NCBI RefSeq assembly: GCF_018446385.1
Contig: NC_055996.1
Span: forward strand, 15,983,317-16,047,316
Source of the DNA: Zingiber officinale
Taxonomy: Eukaryota > Streptophyta > Magnoliopsida > Zingiberales > Zingiberaceae
Reading direction: 5' to 3'
Length of the DNA stretch: 64,000 bases
Part shown: in pieces, positions 1 through 9,775 of the stretch
How the letters are laid out: each line of letters opens with the position of its first letter
How positions within the stretch are numbered: the stretch's first letter is position 1
Made by a program: the position numbers and the translations under genes
The notes under the pieces: generated by a model
Seen by the model: only the letters and a program-made list of their open reading frames with translations
The model's database searches: none
Told to the model about the DNA's origin: nothing

Positions 1-270
1 TCATATAAGATAGTAGGTTGTTACTATCTTATACTTTCATTTGTACGAATTACTTCTTTCCGAAGGTTTCAGAAAGAAAAGTTTTAGTGGATTGCCCAAT
101 GGTACGATCAAGGATCACGGGCCTTGGAGTAGGAGTCGACCTAGGCTCCGAACCAAGTAACCAAAATGTGTTTTCTTCTTTTTTCTATACTACTCGTGTT
201 TTAAACGTTCCAAAAGAAAGAGTTTTTAACGAGCGATATTCACCCACCCCCCATATCGTTTTCTATTTAT
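1..270 (+). mobile_element. Copia-type LTR fragment, cut by window start
   Basis: This is the 3' portion of an LTR. It has the nested stem-loop seen in the other LTRs here (CTTGG at 123-127, CCAAG at 153-157, inner GGAGTC/GGCTCC) and then the usual C-rich stretch after 'gatattcaccc' near 235-255. The LTR terminus, primer site and gag start are not recognisable, so a deletion probably joins the LTR directly to gag. A diverged inverted relative lies at 4327-4625. Confidence 0.6.
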
Positions 271-274
271 CCTT

Positions 275-1569
275 CAGAAGTATTCTTCAAAACAGACTTT
301 GATATTTTTCTTACTATAAAATATAGTTTTCTAGCACCTATAGATCAGTATGGAGATGAAAAAGAACACTTCTGGACCAAGAAAGAGCAAGCAAACTTCG
401 TGGCCAACGACAAAATAGAGTTCTATTTGCTAAGCATACTACCGCCACAAGAAGTCAACCGGGTCAGTACTTATGAATTAGCCAAATAACTCTGGGAGAA
501 GTTCCTGGAGTTACACAAAGGAACCTGAGGCGAAACTCACAAGAAGAGATATGCTCCGGAACCAACTCAACAACCTCTAACTTGAAGAAGGGGAAACGGT
601 TGCTCAGCTACCGCTTAGACTCAAAAAAATGATCACCGGAATCACCAACCTCAGCGAGATGATAACAAATAAGGATTCTCTCCGATATGCTCTCAATGTC
701 TTCTCAAGAACTTTAAACTGAACATCCATAGTAGATTCTTTCTACATCTCTAAGGATCTTGAGGTCCTTCGAAAGTTTGTTTTCAACTTAGAATTACACG
801 AAACTCAATATGCAAGTCTAAGAAATAAAAAGGAATCAACTCAGAACCTAACCTTCAATGCTAAGAAGATCGAGCAAGAATCAGACTTCTCACTCGACAT
901 AGATCAAGAAGCGTATATGGTAAAAAAATTAAAAAAAAAGATCTAACAAGTTTAATGAGTTGCAAGCTAAGAAAAATCCAAGAAGTAAAAGAAAGATTAG
1001 ATGTCACAACTATGATAAAAAAAGGAGCACATCAAGGATGAATGCTCAAAGCTGAAAAGGAAGGAGAAAAACAAATGGCCAAATAAATCGAAGCATAAGA
1101 ATATGAAGGTAACGTGGGATGAGTCATCATCAAAGTTCAAACTAGAGGAGTATACTGGACTAGCACTAATGGTAAGTCACCAAGAGGAGAACATCGATGA
1201 AAGGGGAGCTACATCTGAAGAAAGCAACAATGAAGAGGAAAAATCCAACTTCAAATCAGATCTGATAAGTGAGGTATATCTTTTACTTCATGATCAGTTA
1301 TATTCTTGTATAACCTTAATAACTAGATCAATGTCCAAACTCGAGTCTAAGAATAATAAATTGAAAAATGAAAGTGCCAATTGAAAACCATCTTAGCCAA
1401 AGCATGTCCACTAGAAAAATTTGACAAAGTTAAAAATGGAAATGCAAAATTAAAAGAACAAATAGAATATCTTAAAATTTTGTATGTTCAAATTTTTCAC
1501 AAAATCCAAATTCTAGAAATTATGGTAAGTTTAACTTGTATTTATGAAACCATAAAGGCCAAATTGTAA
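275..1569 (+). pseudogene. Degenerate Copia gag
   Basis: Translation in shifting frames gives gag-like text, for example a segment reading KTDFD followed by FWTKKEQANFVAND, which matches the gag of element E1 on the other strand (27740-27937). A decayed zinc knuckle is near 1000-1060, followed by an acidic/serine region with TWDESSS (from about 1112) and a lysine-rich helix to 1569. There are several in-frame stops and frameshifts (open stretches 1103-1384 and 1381-1569), so it is not functional. No protease, integrase or reverse transcriptase follows. Confidence 0.65.
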
Positions 1570-2544
1570 AAGTAAATAGAAAAATTATTCCTAGAAAGTA
1601 TTTAATAAATCCAATAGGAAGAACTTATTTTAGGTTCTTAAATCATGCTTAGTCTAAATTAAATTAATTTTTTATGCATGTTCCAAATATAAATTTAGCT
1701 TAATTTTAATATTACTTACAAAATTTAATTATTTTGTAATATTTTTGAAAAATTTTGTTTGTTATATTTATTTTTTCCTTTTGAAAATTAAGTTTTGATG
1801 ATTAAAAATATTTATAAAATTGATTTTTTTTCCAAAAACATAATTTTTTTATGATCATACATTATATTTTTTATTAGAGTAAAGAATTTTAGAATTTTTT
1901 CTTTTGACAAATATCTTATTTTTTAAAATTTTTTATCAAAAAATATAATTTTAATTTTTTTTAGAAATTAATTTTTAAAAACTTAATTTTTTGAGAAATT
2001 ACCATTGTATTTTGAATGTTTAGAAAAATCAGCCAGAATTTTAGGACCCTAAAACTATTTTTAAATATTTATTTTTAAAAAATAACTTTATCTGTTTAAA
2101 TTTTTTTTGTTTGAAATAAAAAGATTATACTTGAAATTTTTATCCTGGTTTCAAATCATTATGATTCTCGTTGATAATAAAATTTCAAGATTTTTTGACG
2201 TATTAAAATATTTTTAAAATTATAATTTCAAAAACTTTTGATTAATTGATTAAAAGTTTTTTTTTTAATTTAATTTTATAAAAAGGCATATAACTGATAA
2301 TTCTTTATACCTCTTGAAATAGTTCCAATATTTTTATAAACTTCTTTTTCATATTTTTTCCATTTTATTTTTGATGTGATCAGATAGGAGTAATATAAGG
2401 ATTAAATTTAGGAGGAGTTTTTTTTTATAATTATTTATTACAAAATTCATGCTTTAATTGTTATTTTATTTCACAAAATAAAATACCATATCTTTGTTTA
2501 CCCTAACTATAACTCAAGTTGATACACATCATAAAGGAGGAGAT
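1570..2544 (+). other. AT-rich internal non-coding stretch before a 3' LTR
   Basis: There is no supportable coding sequence. The stretch is strongly A/T-rich and ends in a purine tract (aaaggaggagatt at 2532-2544), the position and composition of a polypurine tract just before the following LTR. Confidence 0.5.
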
Positions 2545-3665
2545 TGTAAATACCTCAAGATAGATTTGATGTGCTCAACCGAATTAAGTTAGATCTTGTT
2601 GTGTCTGGTCTTTATATCTAATTGTGCAGGAACTTAGGAACACAAGGAGTCGAGTGGAAGATGTAGATAGTGAGAAGGATGATATGAGAAGTGAGTCAAC
2701 GAGCTGGTGCACCTGAGGGATGAGGTGCTATGGAAGAGTACACCGACAGACAAGAGGATGTTCGCGATGCTTCCGAGGGACGAAAAATCAGAGTGGAAGA
2801 CTGCTCGAGGAGAATGTCGGAGTTGGATTCGGGTGAGCTCAACTCTGGATGGCCGAAGAATCATCCAAGATACCAGAGTAGCAGCGGGACAAGTCAACGT
2901 GGAGTTGATTTGTCTAGGCGCACGGAGTCCTAGCGCCCGGACTAGTCCGAGCGCCCAAATTAGTTCGGGCGCCCAAACCATCCCGGGTCAGAACAGGAGC
3001 CCCTTTTGACCATTACAGCGAGGATAACTTTTGGAGTCCATGTCAGTGTCAATCCAGGCACCCGAACCGGCCCAGACACCCGGGCAAGGATAGATGCCTT
3101 ATTACAAAATCGTTGAGAAAAGGATTGAGGTGACCAATGGAAGCACCCGGACCTAGTCCAAGTGCTTGGACCTGGTCCAGGCACCCGGGCAAGGATAGAT
3201 GCCTTATTACAAAACCATTGAGAAAAGGATTGAGGTGACCAATGGAAGCACCCGGACCTGGTCCAAGTGCTTGGACCTGGTCCAGGTGGCCTGAGACTGA
3301 CACATCATCAAATGACTATTTCGACCAATGTGCTATAAATAGAACTCTGATCCTCTTAGTTAAACACAACACTTGTTTACAAACATTGTACTTTGATTTC
3401 TAATTTTGAGTTTACATTTCAATGCTTTCAATGCTGTAAGAGGTTGATCCGCCTCCAACAAAGGAGGTTGATAGTGCGCGTTCATCTGCCTTGGATTAAC
3501 AACCTTCCCGATTGTAACTAAGTAAATTCTTGTCTCTCTTACTTTATTTTATGTTATTATTTCTAACTAGTTAATATGCTTGTCTTTGCTAAGAATCATG
3601 CAAAAGAAAGTATTAATCTTACTTGTAAGTTATTCACCACCCCCCCCCCCCAAGTCGGCCTCATC
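2545..3665 (+). mobile_element. 3' LTR, family E (with GC-rich repeats)
   Basis: The start TGTAAATACCTCAAGATAG is a mutated form of the TGTTGGTACCCCAAG start seen in element E1. The LTR contains 'gtgcaggaacttaggaacac' near 2624, a GC-rich repeated block at about 2915-3290 (gcgcccgga / gcacccgg units, with one segment duplicated at about 3058-3180 and 3180-3300), a TATA box (TATAAATAG, about 3332-3340), and the nested stem-loop near 3491-3522. The 3' end is decayed after a run of 12 C at 3640-3651, so the right boundary is approximate. Confidence 0.65.
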
Positions 3666-4326
3666 GAGACCTATATTTTTTTTCCAGTTTAGAGTCTTTA
3701 CACGATCAACATCAGAGCCACCTACCCAGCGGGCCATCTTCTTTACTTTCAGACATGATATAATTTGATGTTGTCTGTGGAAACTCTGCATGCATCTGAA
3801 ATGTGAAGATGGACGAAACTAAATGACTCACTACAATAACTTAACTATTCATAGCCTCTTGAGCCGATAGATTGGTGCAACAACAACAAGAAGTGACCGG
3901 GCATCCCCTTCCCAACGACTCGACTATATCTATGATTGGCCCTCAGGTCGAGTGCAAGACCCGAGTGGAGGGCCCGATCAGGTTCCAACCGATCCATCCT
4001 CCCCCGACCGCATTCTCGCAAGCACTAGCGCATCCAACCAGCATCCCACATGTGCCCCCTATCATCGATCGCATATCACAGGGCGCTATTCTACATGCCT
4101 CTTGATGATATGGGTCGAGCGGAAAGGCCCCAGGGATCGTCTTATAAAAATTCACCTGCCCGTGACTTATGAAAAGGTAAAGATCTAATAGCCAACGACT
4201 CTCCCAAGAGGGTGAGAATGTTGTTCTCCAAAGAAATTTTAGATGATAAACTGTCGAGTCATTTCCAACCCTTATCTATCAGAGAATATGGAGGAGCAAC
4301 CTGATAGATCGAAATGAAGCGATAGA
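3666..4326 (+). mobile_element. Ty3/gypsy LTR-end and gag N-terminal fragment
   Basis: The segment 'gagtctttacacgatcaac' near 3690 also occurs at the end of the gypsy LTR at 38776, and 'gttgtctgtggaaa' near 3770 resembles the primer-site region of plant gypsy elements. Downstream, a decayed proline-rich reading frame (3872-4105) is followed near 4230-4310 by text resembling ILDDKLSSHFQPLSIREYGG. That corresponds to the start of the gag domain seen in the gypsy element at about 52,900. The fragment stops abruptly at the inverted LTR piece. Confidence 0.5.
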
Positions 4327-4349
4327 GGGGGGGGGGGGGGGGGGGGGGG
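4327..4349. repeat. Homopolymer run of 23 G
   Basis: There are 23 consecutive G residues. Read on the minus strand this is the C-run that follows 'gagctattcac' near the 3' end of every LTR in the window, here expanded. Length is likely to be uncertain in the assembly. Confidence 0.9.
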
Positions 4350-4625
4350 AATATAGCTCATTAAAGATTTTCTTTTCGTATTGATTCATAAAACAAATAT
4401 CAAAGTAAGATAGTAGAATATAAGATAGCAAAAGAAAGATAGGTGACTAAGGTGGCTACTTGGTTCAGAACCTATGTCGACTTCTACTCCAAGACTCGTG
4501 ATCCTTGATCGTACCGTTGGGCAATTCACAATAATTTTTCTTCCTGAAATCTTCAGAAAGAAGCAATTCGTACAAATGAAAAGATAGTAACACACTACTA
4601 TCTTTAGAAAGTAAAACAATACAAG
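4327..4625 (-). mobile_element. Inverted Copia LTR fragment
   Basis: On the minus strand this reads as the same LTR 3' module as positions 1-250: 'ttcatttgtacgaatt', the 'ggtacgatcaaggatcacg' stretch, the nested stem-loop and the C-run. It is in the opposite orientation to its neighbours and replaces the 5' end of element C, so it marks a rearrangement or a truncated insertion. Confidence 0.65.
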
Positions 4626-4639
4626 ATTAACTAAAATTA

Positions 4640-5543
4640 TACCAAAAATAGGTAGGAGATGACTTTATAAGGTATGTGCTTAATGTCTTTCCTAAGAACA
4701 CTTTGTGGGCATCCATGGTTGATGCCTACAAAGTTTCTAAGGATTTGTCTTTAATTAAATTAGATGAGTTATTTTCTAAATTCAAGTTACATGAACAGAC
4801 TAATGCTCGGCTGGTCAAGAAAAGTGTTGCATTATTTGCAGGTACAAGCAAGACAAAGGATGCAAGGAAGAAGCATCAGATCGAACCCGAGTTCGAAGAA
4901 GAACTAGACTCAGAGAATGACAATGATGAGATAGAAGTAGAGCTCATCAACCTAGTACGCAAGCTCTCTACAGAAAAAGAAGGGGTTCATAAAGAAGGAT
5001 ATCAAGAAGGTGGTCCAGTCCAAAAAGGTACAGACAAGTCTAAAGATAAAGTTCAAAGTAACCTGCTATGGATGCAATCAAAACGGACACGTCAAGGCCA
5101 ATTGTCCCAATCTAAAAAAAGAAAGGAAGCAGAAAAAAAAGAAAGCACTACAAGCCACATGGGACGAGTCCTCTTCAGAAGATTCTGACGAAGAGCTCGA
5201 GCAGACAAGCTTCCTTGCACTGACCAACTCTAGCTCCTTGACTGATCTTGATCAGACTGGAACCTCAACTCAAGTCCAAAATCTTGAGGAAGAGAATTCT
5301 AGCCTGAAAAATCAAGTCAAGGAACTAAAGGACACGTTGGAATGGTTTACTCTGGGTTCCAAGAATCTTGATCTGATTCTTGGAAAACAGCGAGCTGTTT
5401 ACAACCGATCCAGACTTGGATTTAAGGCTAAAAGAAAATACAAGTCGTATTTATCTCTGGTAAATAGAAATAATAACAAATTAGTCCAAGCATGGGTCCC
5501 CAAGTTGAACTTGGTTAATCAAGTTGGACTTGGACAATATTGA
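4640..5543 (+). pseudogene. Element C gag, N-truncated and frameshifted
   Basis: The frame opens mid-gag (text like RYVLNVFPKNTLWASMVDAY), homologous to the middle of element B gag at about 56,495. The 4676-5188 frame carries the gag core and a charged linker. The 5010-5543 frame carries a CCHC zinc knuckle (CYGCNQNGHVKANCP) that would bind RNA in the capsid, then the TWDESSS acidic segment, a coiled-coil-like stretch and a C-terminal AWVPK motif. The two frames overlap, showing a frameshift near 5010-5180. Confidence 0.8.
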
Positions 5544-6382
5544 GTCCCTAAGAATCAAATACATTACCTTGATAGACCATATCGATGCTATAATCTAGGG
5601 GGAGCCAATAGGAAGATCATTTTTAAAATTATTTGATGATTGCTTTTTACTGCTTTTACTACACATGCTTAGATTAGGCTAGATAAGGACCTAGGCGTAA
5701 TTTACACTTGACTAGTTAGACCTAGGGATTTCAAAAGGAAAATTAAATACTCAATTTATTTGAGCAGCTTTGTCTAGAAGTGGTGGATGATCTCATACCC
5801 AAGAATGCCTAGTGCCTCGCCACAGCCTGGAAGCTAATCTTTGAAATGTGTATTTAATTGACCAATTGAAGAATCTGAGTTTAACTCAAATGTAAATTAA
5901 TTCTTAGACATAACTTAAATCAAAGATAAAATTAGCTATCTCGTAAAATCCATAAGATTCCCTGATTGATAATTTAAAAATGGGTGCGATGGACCTAAGT
6001 ATAATTTAGAATGAATTAAAATCAATTAATCAATTTCAACTTATCAATATTAATAATTTCAAATAAAAATAATTAATCAAATAATCTTAACTTAATCAAT
6101 AAATAATCTTAACTTAATTAATAAATAATTTTTTATTAAATCAATGTTAACATAACTTAATTAATCAATTTAACTTAATAAATCAACTAATCAATTAATT
6201 TATTAATTTAATCTAACCAATTCCAAACTGAAAACTATTTAACTCAATAAAACCATCTCACAATCACCCATAGGAATACTATGTTTGATAACTTAGCCTG
6301 GGTGAGATGGAACATTAAAAGTTAATTTCAATCAAACTATCTTTCTATCCGTCAAATTGAACCAAATCAAATACTTTATGTG
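5544..6382 (+). other. Element C gag-pol non-coding region with conserved blocks and hairpin
   Basis: No open frame is supported. Two structures stand out. At 5770-5830 a block (agtgcctcgccacagcctgg) recurs downstream of gag in E1 on the minus strand (26383-26460). At 6253-6310 a hairpin has stem CCATCTCAC/GTGAGATGG; equivalents occur in B and D after gag. The rest is A/T-rich with short repeats of 'aatcttaacttaat'. Confidence 0.6.
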
Positions 6383-6990
6383 TAGGAACATAAAGACTTG
6401 GATCAATGGATGCTAGATAGTGGATGTTTTAGGCACATGACTGGAGATAGATTGAAATTTACTAAGCTGAAATTCAAGAACCTAAGGTTTGTCGCATTCG
6501 GCAATGACGGAACACTCAAGGTAATCAGAACTGGTAATATCTAACTAAGTTCCGATTTCTATATTCAAAAAGTTTTATTGGTTGATCGATTGAATTTTAA
6601 TTTACTAAGTATTAGCCAATTGTGTGACTCAGAGTACTTAGTCACATTTTCAAAATCTGAATGCTTAATTAAAAATGTTGAAAATCCTAAAATCACACTT
6701 AAAAGAATTAGGAAAAAGAATATTTATTCAATTGATCTACCAACCTCCTCACTTAAGTGTCTATTGACACAACAAGAGGAAACTAAGTTGTGGCACAAAA
6801 GAATGGGTCATACTCATACCAGACTCATTTCAAAAATGAGTCAAAATGACTTACTCAGAGGCTTGCCCATATTAAAATTTACCAAAAATTCAATTTGTAA
6901 TGCATGTCAACAAGGTAAACAAACCAAGTCAACCTATAAATCAACCAACTTAAAAGAACTAACTCAATACTTGAGATTCTACACTTAGAT
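6383..6990 (+). pseudogene. Element C protease and integrase zinc-finger region
   Basis: From 6400 the frame reads WMLDSGCFRHMTGD, the Copia aspartic protease active site (D-S-G) with an F in place of the usual serine. A stop interrupts at about 6541. The 6578-6988 frame has the gag-pre-integrase domain: LWHKRMGHTHTRLISKM supplies the two histidines and NSICNACQQGKQ the two cysteines of the HHCC zinc finger of integrase. A stop at 6986 ends the frame early. Confidence 0.85.
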
Positions 6991-7950
6991 CTGTTTGATT
7001 CACATGGGGCTGAGTCACTAAGCAAAAACCAATATTGCTTAGTAATAATTGATGATTACTCAAGGTTTACTTGGGTAAAATTTCTAAAATCTAAAGATGA
7101 AACCTTTAAAACTTTTTGTAACTTAGTAGAAAATGAAAAAGATACTAAAATTAAAAGAATTAGAAGTGACCATGGGAGGAATTTGAAAACCTAGAAATTA
7201 TTGAATTTTGCGAGATTAATAGATATAAACATGAATATTCATGCCTTAGAACCCCCCAACAAAATGATCTAGTAGAAAGAAAAAATAGAACCCTACAAGA
7301 AACCGCTAGAACCATATTAAATGAATTCAACTTAAATAATCAATTCTGGGCTGAGGCAATTAATACATCTTGTTACATTCAAAATAGAATTTTAATTAAT
7401 AAAATATAAAATAAAACTCCATATGAATTATATTACAACAGGATTCCTAACTTAAATTATTTAAAAGTTTTTGGGTGTAAAGTTTATATATTAAACACTA
7501 AAGACTATTTAGGAAAATTCACATCAAAATCAATTCCAGGAATCTTTTTAGGGCATTCTACAACCAATAGAGCATATAGAGTTTATAACAAAAATACCTT
7601 AAAAGTTGAAGAAACAACTAATGTAATTTTTGATGAAGAAAATAACTTATCTAACTTAATAAATGAAAATATTAATCAAAATACAAAAAATATTAATTCA
7701 AGAAACATAGAAGATGATGAAGATATTCAAATAAAATCTAGCCAATCACAAGAACCAATTATTGACTCTAACATAAAACCATCAAGAATAAATACCAATC
7801 ACCCATCTAACCAAATTTTGGGTGACCCAACCTTAGGAGTTCGAACTAGATCATCTTATAGGAACCTAAGTCAGATAGCTCTCATTTCAAAAATTAAACC
7901 CAAAACTATAGAAGAAGCCCTACCTGACCTAAACTGGATATTAGCAATGT
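6991..7950 (+). pseudogene. Element C integrase core and linker, frameshifted
   Basis: Conceptual translation shows IIDDYSRFTWVKFLKSKDE (first catalytic Asp), RSDHGRN (second Asp region) and PQQNDLVERKNRTLQETA (catalytic Glu), then FWAEAINTSCYIQNR and the C-terminal FLGHS segment typical of Copia integrase. A small deletion near 7175 and stops (about 7408 and 7950) break the frame. Catalytic residues are recognisable, so the decay is recent. Confidence 0.8.
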
Positions 7951-8790
7951 AAGAGGAGTTAGCCCAATTTGAAAGAAACCAGGTCTGGGAACTAGTACCC
8001 AAACCCAATAACAAAATCATAGTTGACACTAAATGGGTATTTAAAAATAAATTGGATGATAAGGGTGAAATTGTAAGAAATAAAGCTAGGTTAGTAGCTA
8101 AAGGGTTCAGTCAAGTAGAAGGGTTAGACTATGATGAGACATATGCCCCCGTAACCAGACTTGAATCCATTAGGATGCTGCTGGCCTATGCAGCACACAA
8201 AGGATTCAAGTTATTCCAAATGGATGTAAAATCCACTTTTTTAAATGGATTTATCAAAGAAGAGGTATATTTAAGTCAACCCCCAGTATTTGAGGACTTA
8301 GACCACCCGAACCATGTTTTTAGGCTAAAAAAGGCCCTATATGGACTAAAACAAGCACCTAGGGCTTGGTATGAATGACTATCAAATTATCTAACATCTA
8401 AAGGTTTTAAACAAGGTCAAATAGATCAAACCTTATTTGTAAAAACCTTAGCAAAAGATATTTTTATAGCCCAAATTTATGTAGACGATATAATTTTTGG
8501 TTCAACCAACACTAAATTTTTAAAAGAATATACAAATTAATGGAGAGTGAATTTAAAATGAGCCTAGTAGGAGAACTCAACTTTTTCTTAGGCTTCCAAA
8601 TTAAACAAACCAAAGATGGAATTTATATCTTTCAAACAAAATATGCCAAGGAATTAATTAGAAAATTTAGAATGAAAAATTCAAAAAATATAAATACTCC
8701 AATGGCTACAAATGTTAAAATTGACTCCGACTTAGAAGGAAAATCAATAGACTTAAAATACTATCGAAGTACGATAGAAAGTCTACTCTA
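7951..8790 (+). pseudogene. Element C reverse transcriptase, broken
   Basis: The 8052-8378 frame carries the Copia RT N-terminal part ([49 protein letters not shown], with K-S where D-A-F is usual). A stop at about 8376 follows. The active site YVDD is intact in IYVDDIIFGS near 8476-8505, and the 8540-8791 frame continues with MSLVGELNFFLGFQIKQ. This enzyme would copy element RNA into DNA inside capsids. At least three disabling changes are visible. Confidence 0.9.
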
Positions 8791-9419
8791 GCTAACTGTA
8801 AGTCGACCGGACATCTTATTTGCAGTACGTTTGTGTGCAAGATGCCAATCTTGTGCAAAAGAGTCACACCTAACAAATGTTAAAAGAATACTTAGGTATA
8901 TTAAGGGAACCCTAAATGTAGGACTTTGGCACCCTAGAACTTGCACTTTTGACCTAATCGGCTACTCTAACTCAGACTATGCCGGGTGTATTAGATAGGA
9001 AAAGCACAAGTGGTAGCTATCAATTTCTAAGTCAGTGCCTAGTAAGTTGGTCAAGCAGAAAGCATCACTGTGTTGCTTTATCCACTACTGAAGCTGAGTA
9101 CATAGCCCTAGGGGAATGTGCATCTCAGCTATTATGGATGATGCATACCTTAAAGGACTATCAACTAGAATATAAAAACACAAAAAATTCAATTGATAAT
9201 ATAAGTTCAATTAACTTAACCAAGAATCCAATTCACCACTCAAGGACTAAGCACATAGAAGTTAAACACCACTTTGTAAGGGATCATGTAGTTAAAGGTG
9301 ATATTGTGCTTAACTATGTTGAGTCCAAGTCATACCTGACTGAAATTTTCACAAAACCTTTACCTGAACTTGAGTTCAGTGCACTTAGAAGGCAAATAGG
9401 GATGTGCTTAGTAGAATAG
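8791..9419 (+). pseudogene. Element C RNase H
   Basis: After a broken stretch with SRPDILFAVRLCARCQ, the 8979-9419 frame carries the RNase H hallmark DRKSTSGSYQFL, VSWSSRKHHCVALSTTEAEY and SQLLWMMHTLKDY, then a C-terminal HHSRTKHIEVKHHF and FTKPLPELEF. These are the usual end-of-pol motifs of Copia elements. The frame ends naturally at 9417-9419. Confidence 0.9.
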
Positions 9420-9770
9420 AGGTCACTTTCAAAAATTGATTCTTCGTTTGTAATTTCAAAATACTTTATTTTAAAATTCTAGGAAAAATCATTTTCAAAA
9501 TCCTAATTTTATTAGTTTTTCAAAATTTTGGATTTAGCCAAGGAAATTACCCCTAGAAAGCATGTACCCCTAGTTCTTAGCTAGAGTATCTCACAAGCAC
9601 ACTAGGATTAGCTTGCTTGTGTATGAAAAACTTAGAATGGTGTGAGATACATAAGGTACTGCCTGGACTTAAGAATGCTTATGTTTGTGCATCGACATAA
9701 GTCTAGACATTAAACACCAAACTCATTTTAATCAAGTTAAGTTATCCATGCTTAGTCAAAACTAACTGGA
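9420..9770 (+). other. Element C 3' non-coding region with two conserved hairpins
   Basis: No gene is seen. Two structures are shared with B and D. GTATCTCAC (9586-9594) pairs with GTGAGATAC (9642-9650). A longer hairpin spans about 9663-9708, with arms around CTGGACTTA and TAAGTCTAG. B and D have the same layout at 60521-60643 and 24554-24676 (minus). Confidence 0.7.
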
Positions 9771-9775
9771 ATATT

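Noticed and set aside
2634..3303. Several open frames rich in PGPG or SGHLDQVQ
   Set aside because: They are translations of the GC-rich repeats of the family E LTR.
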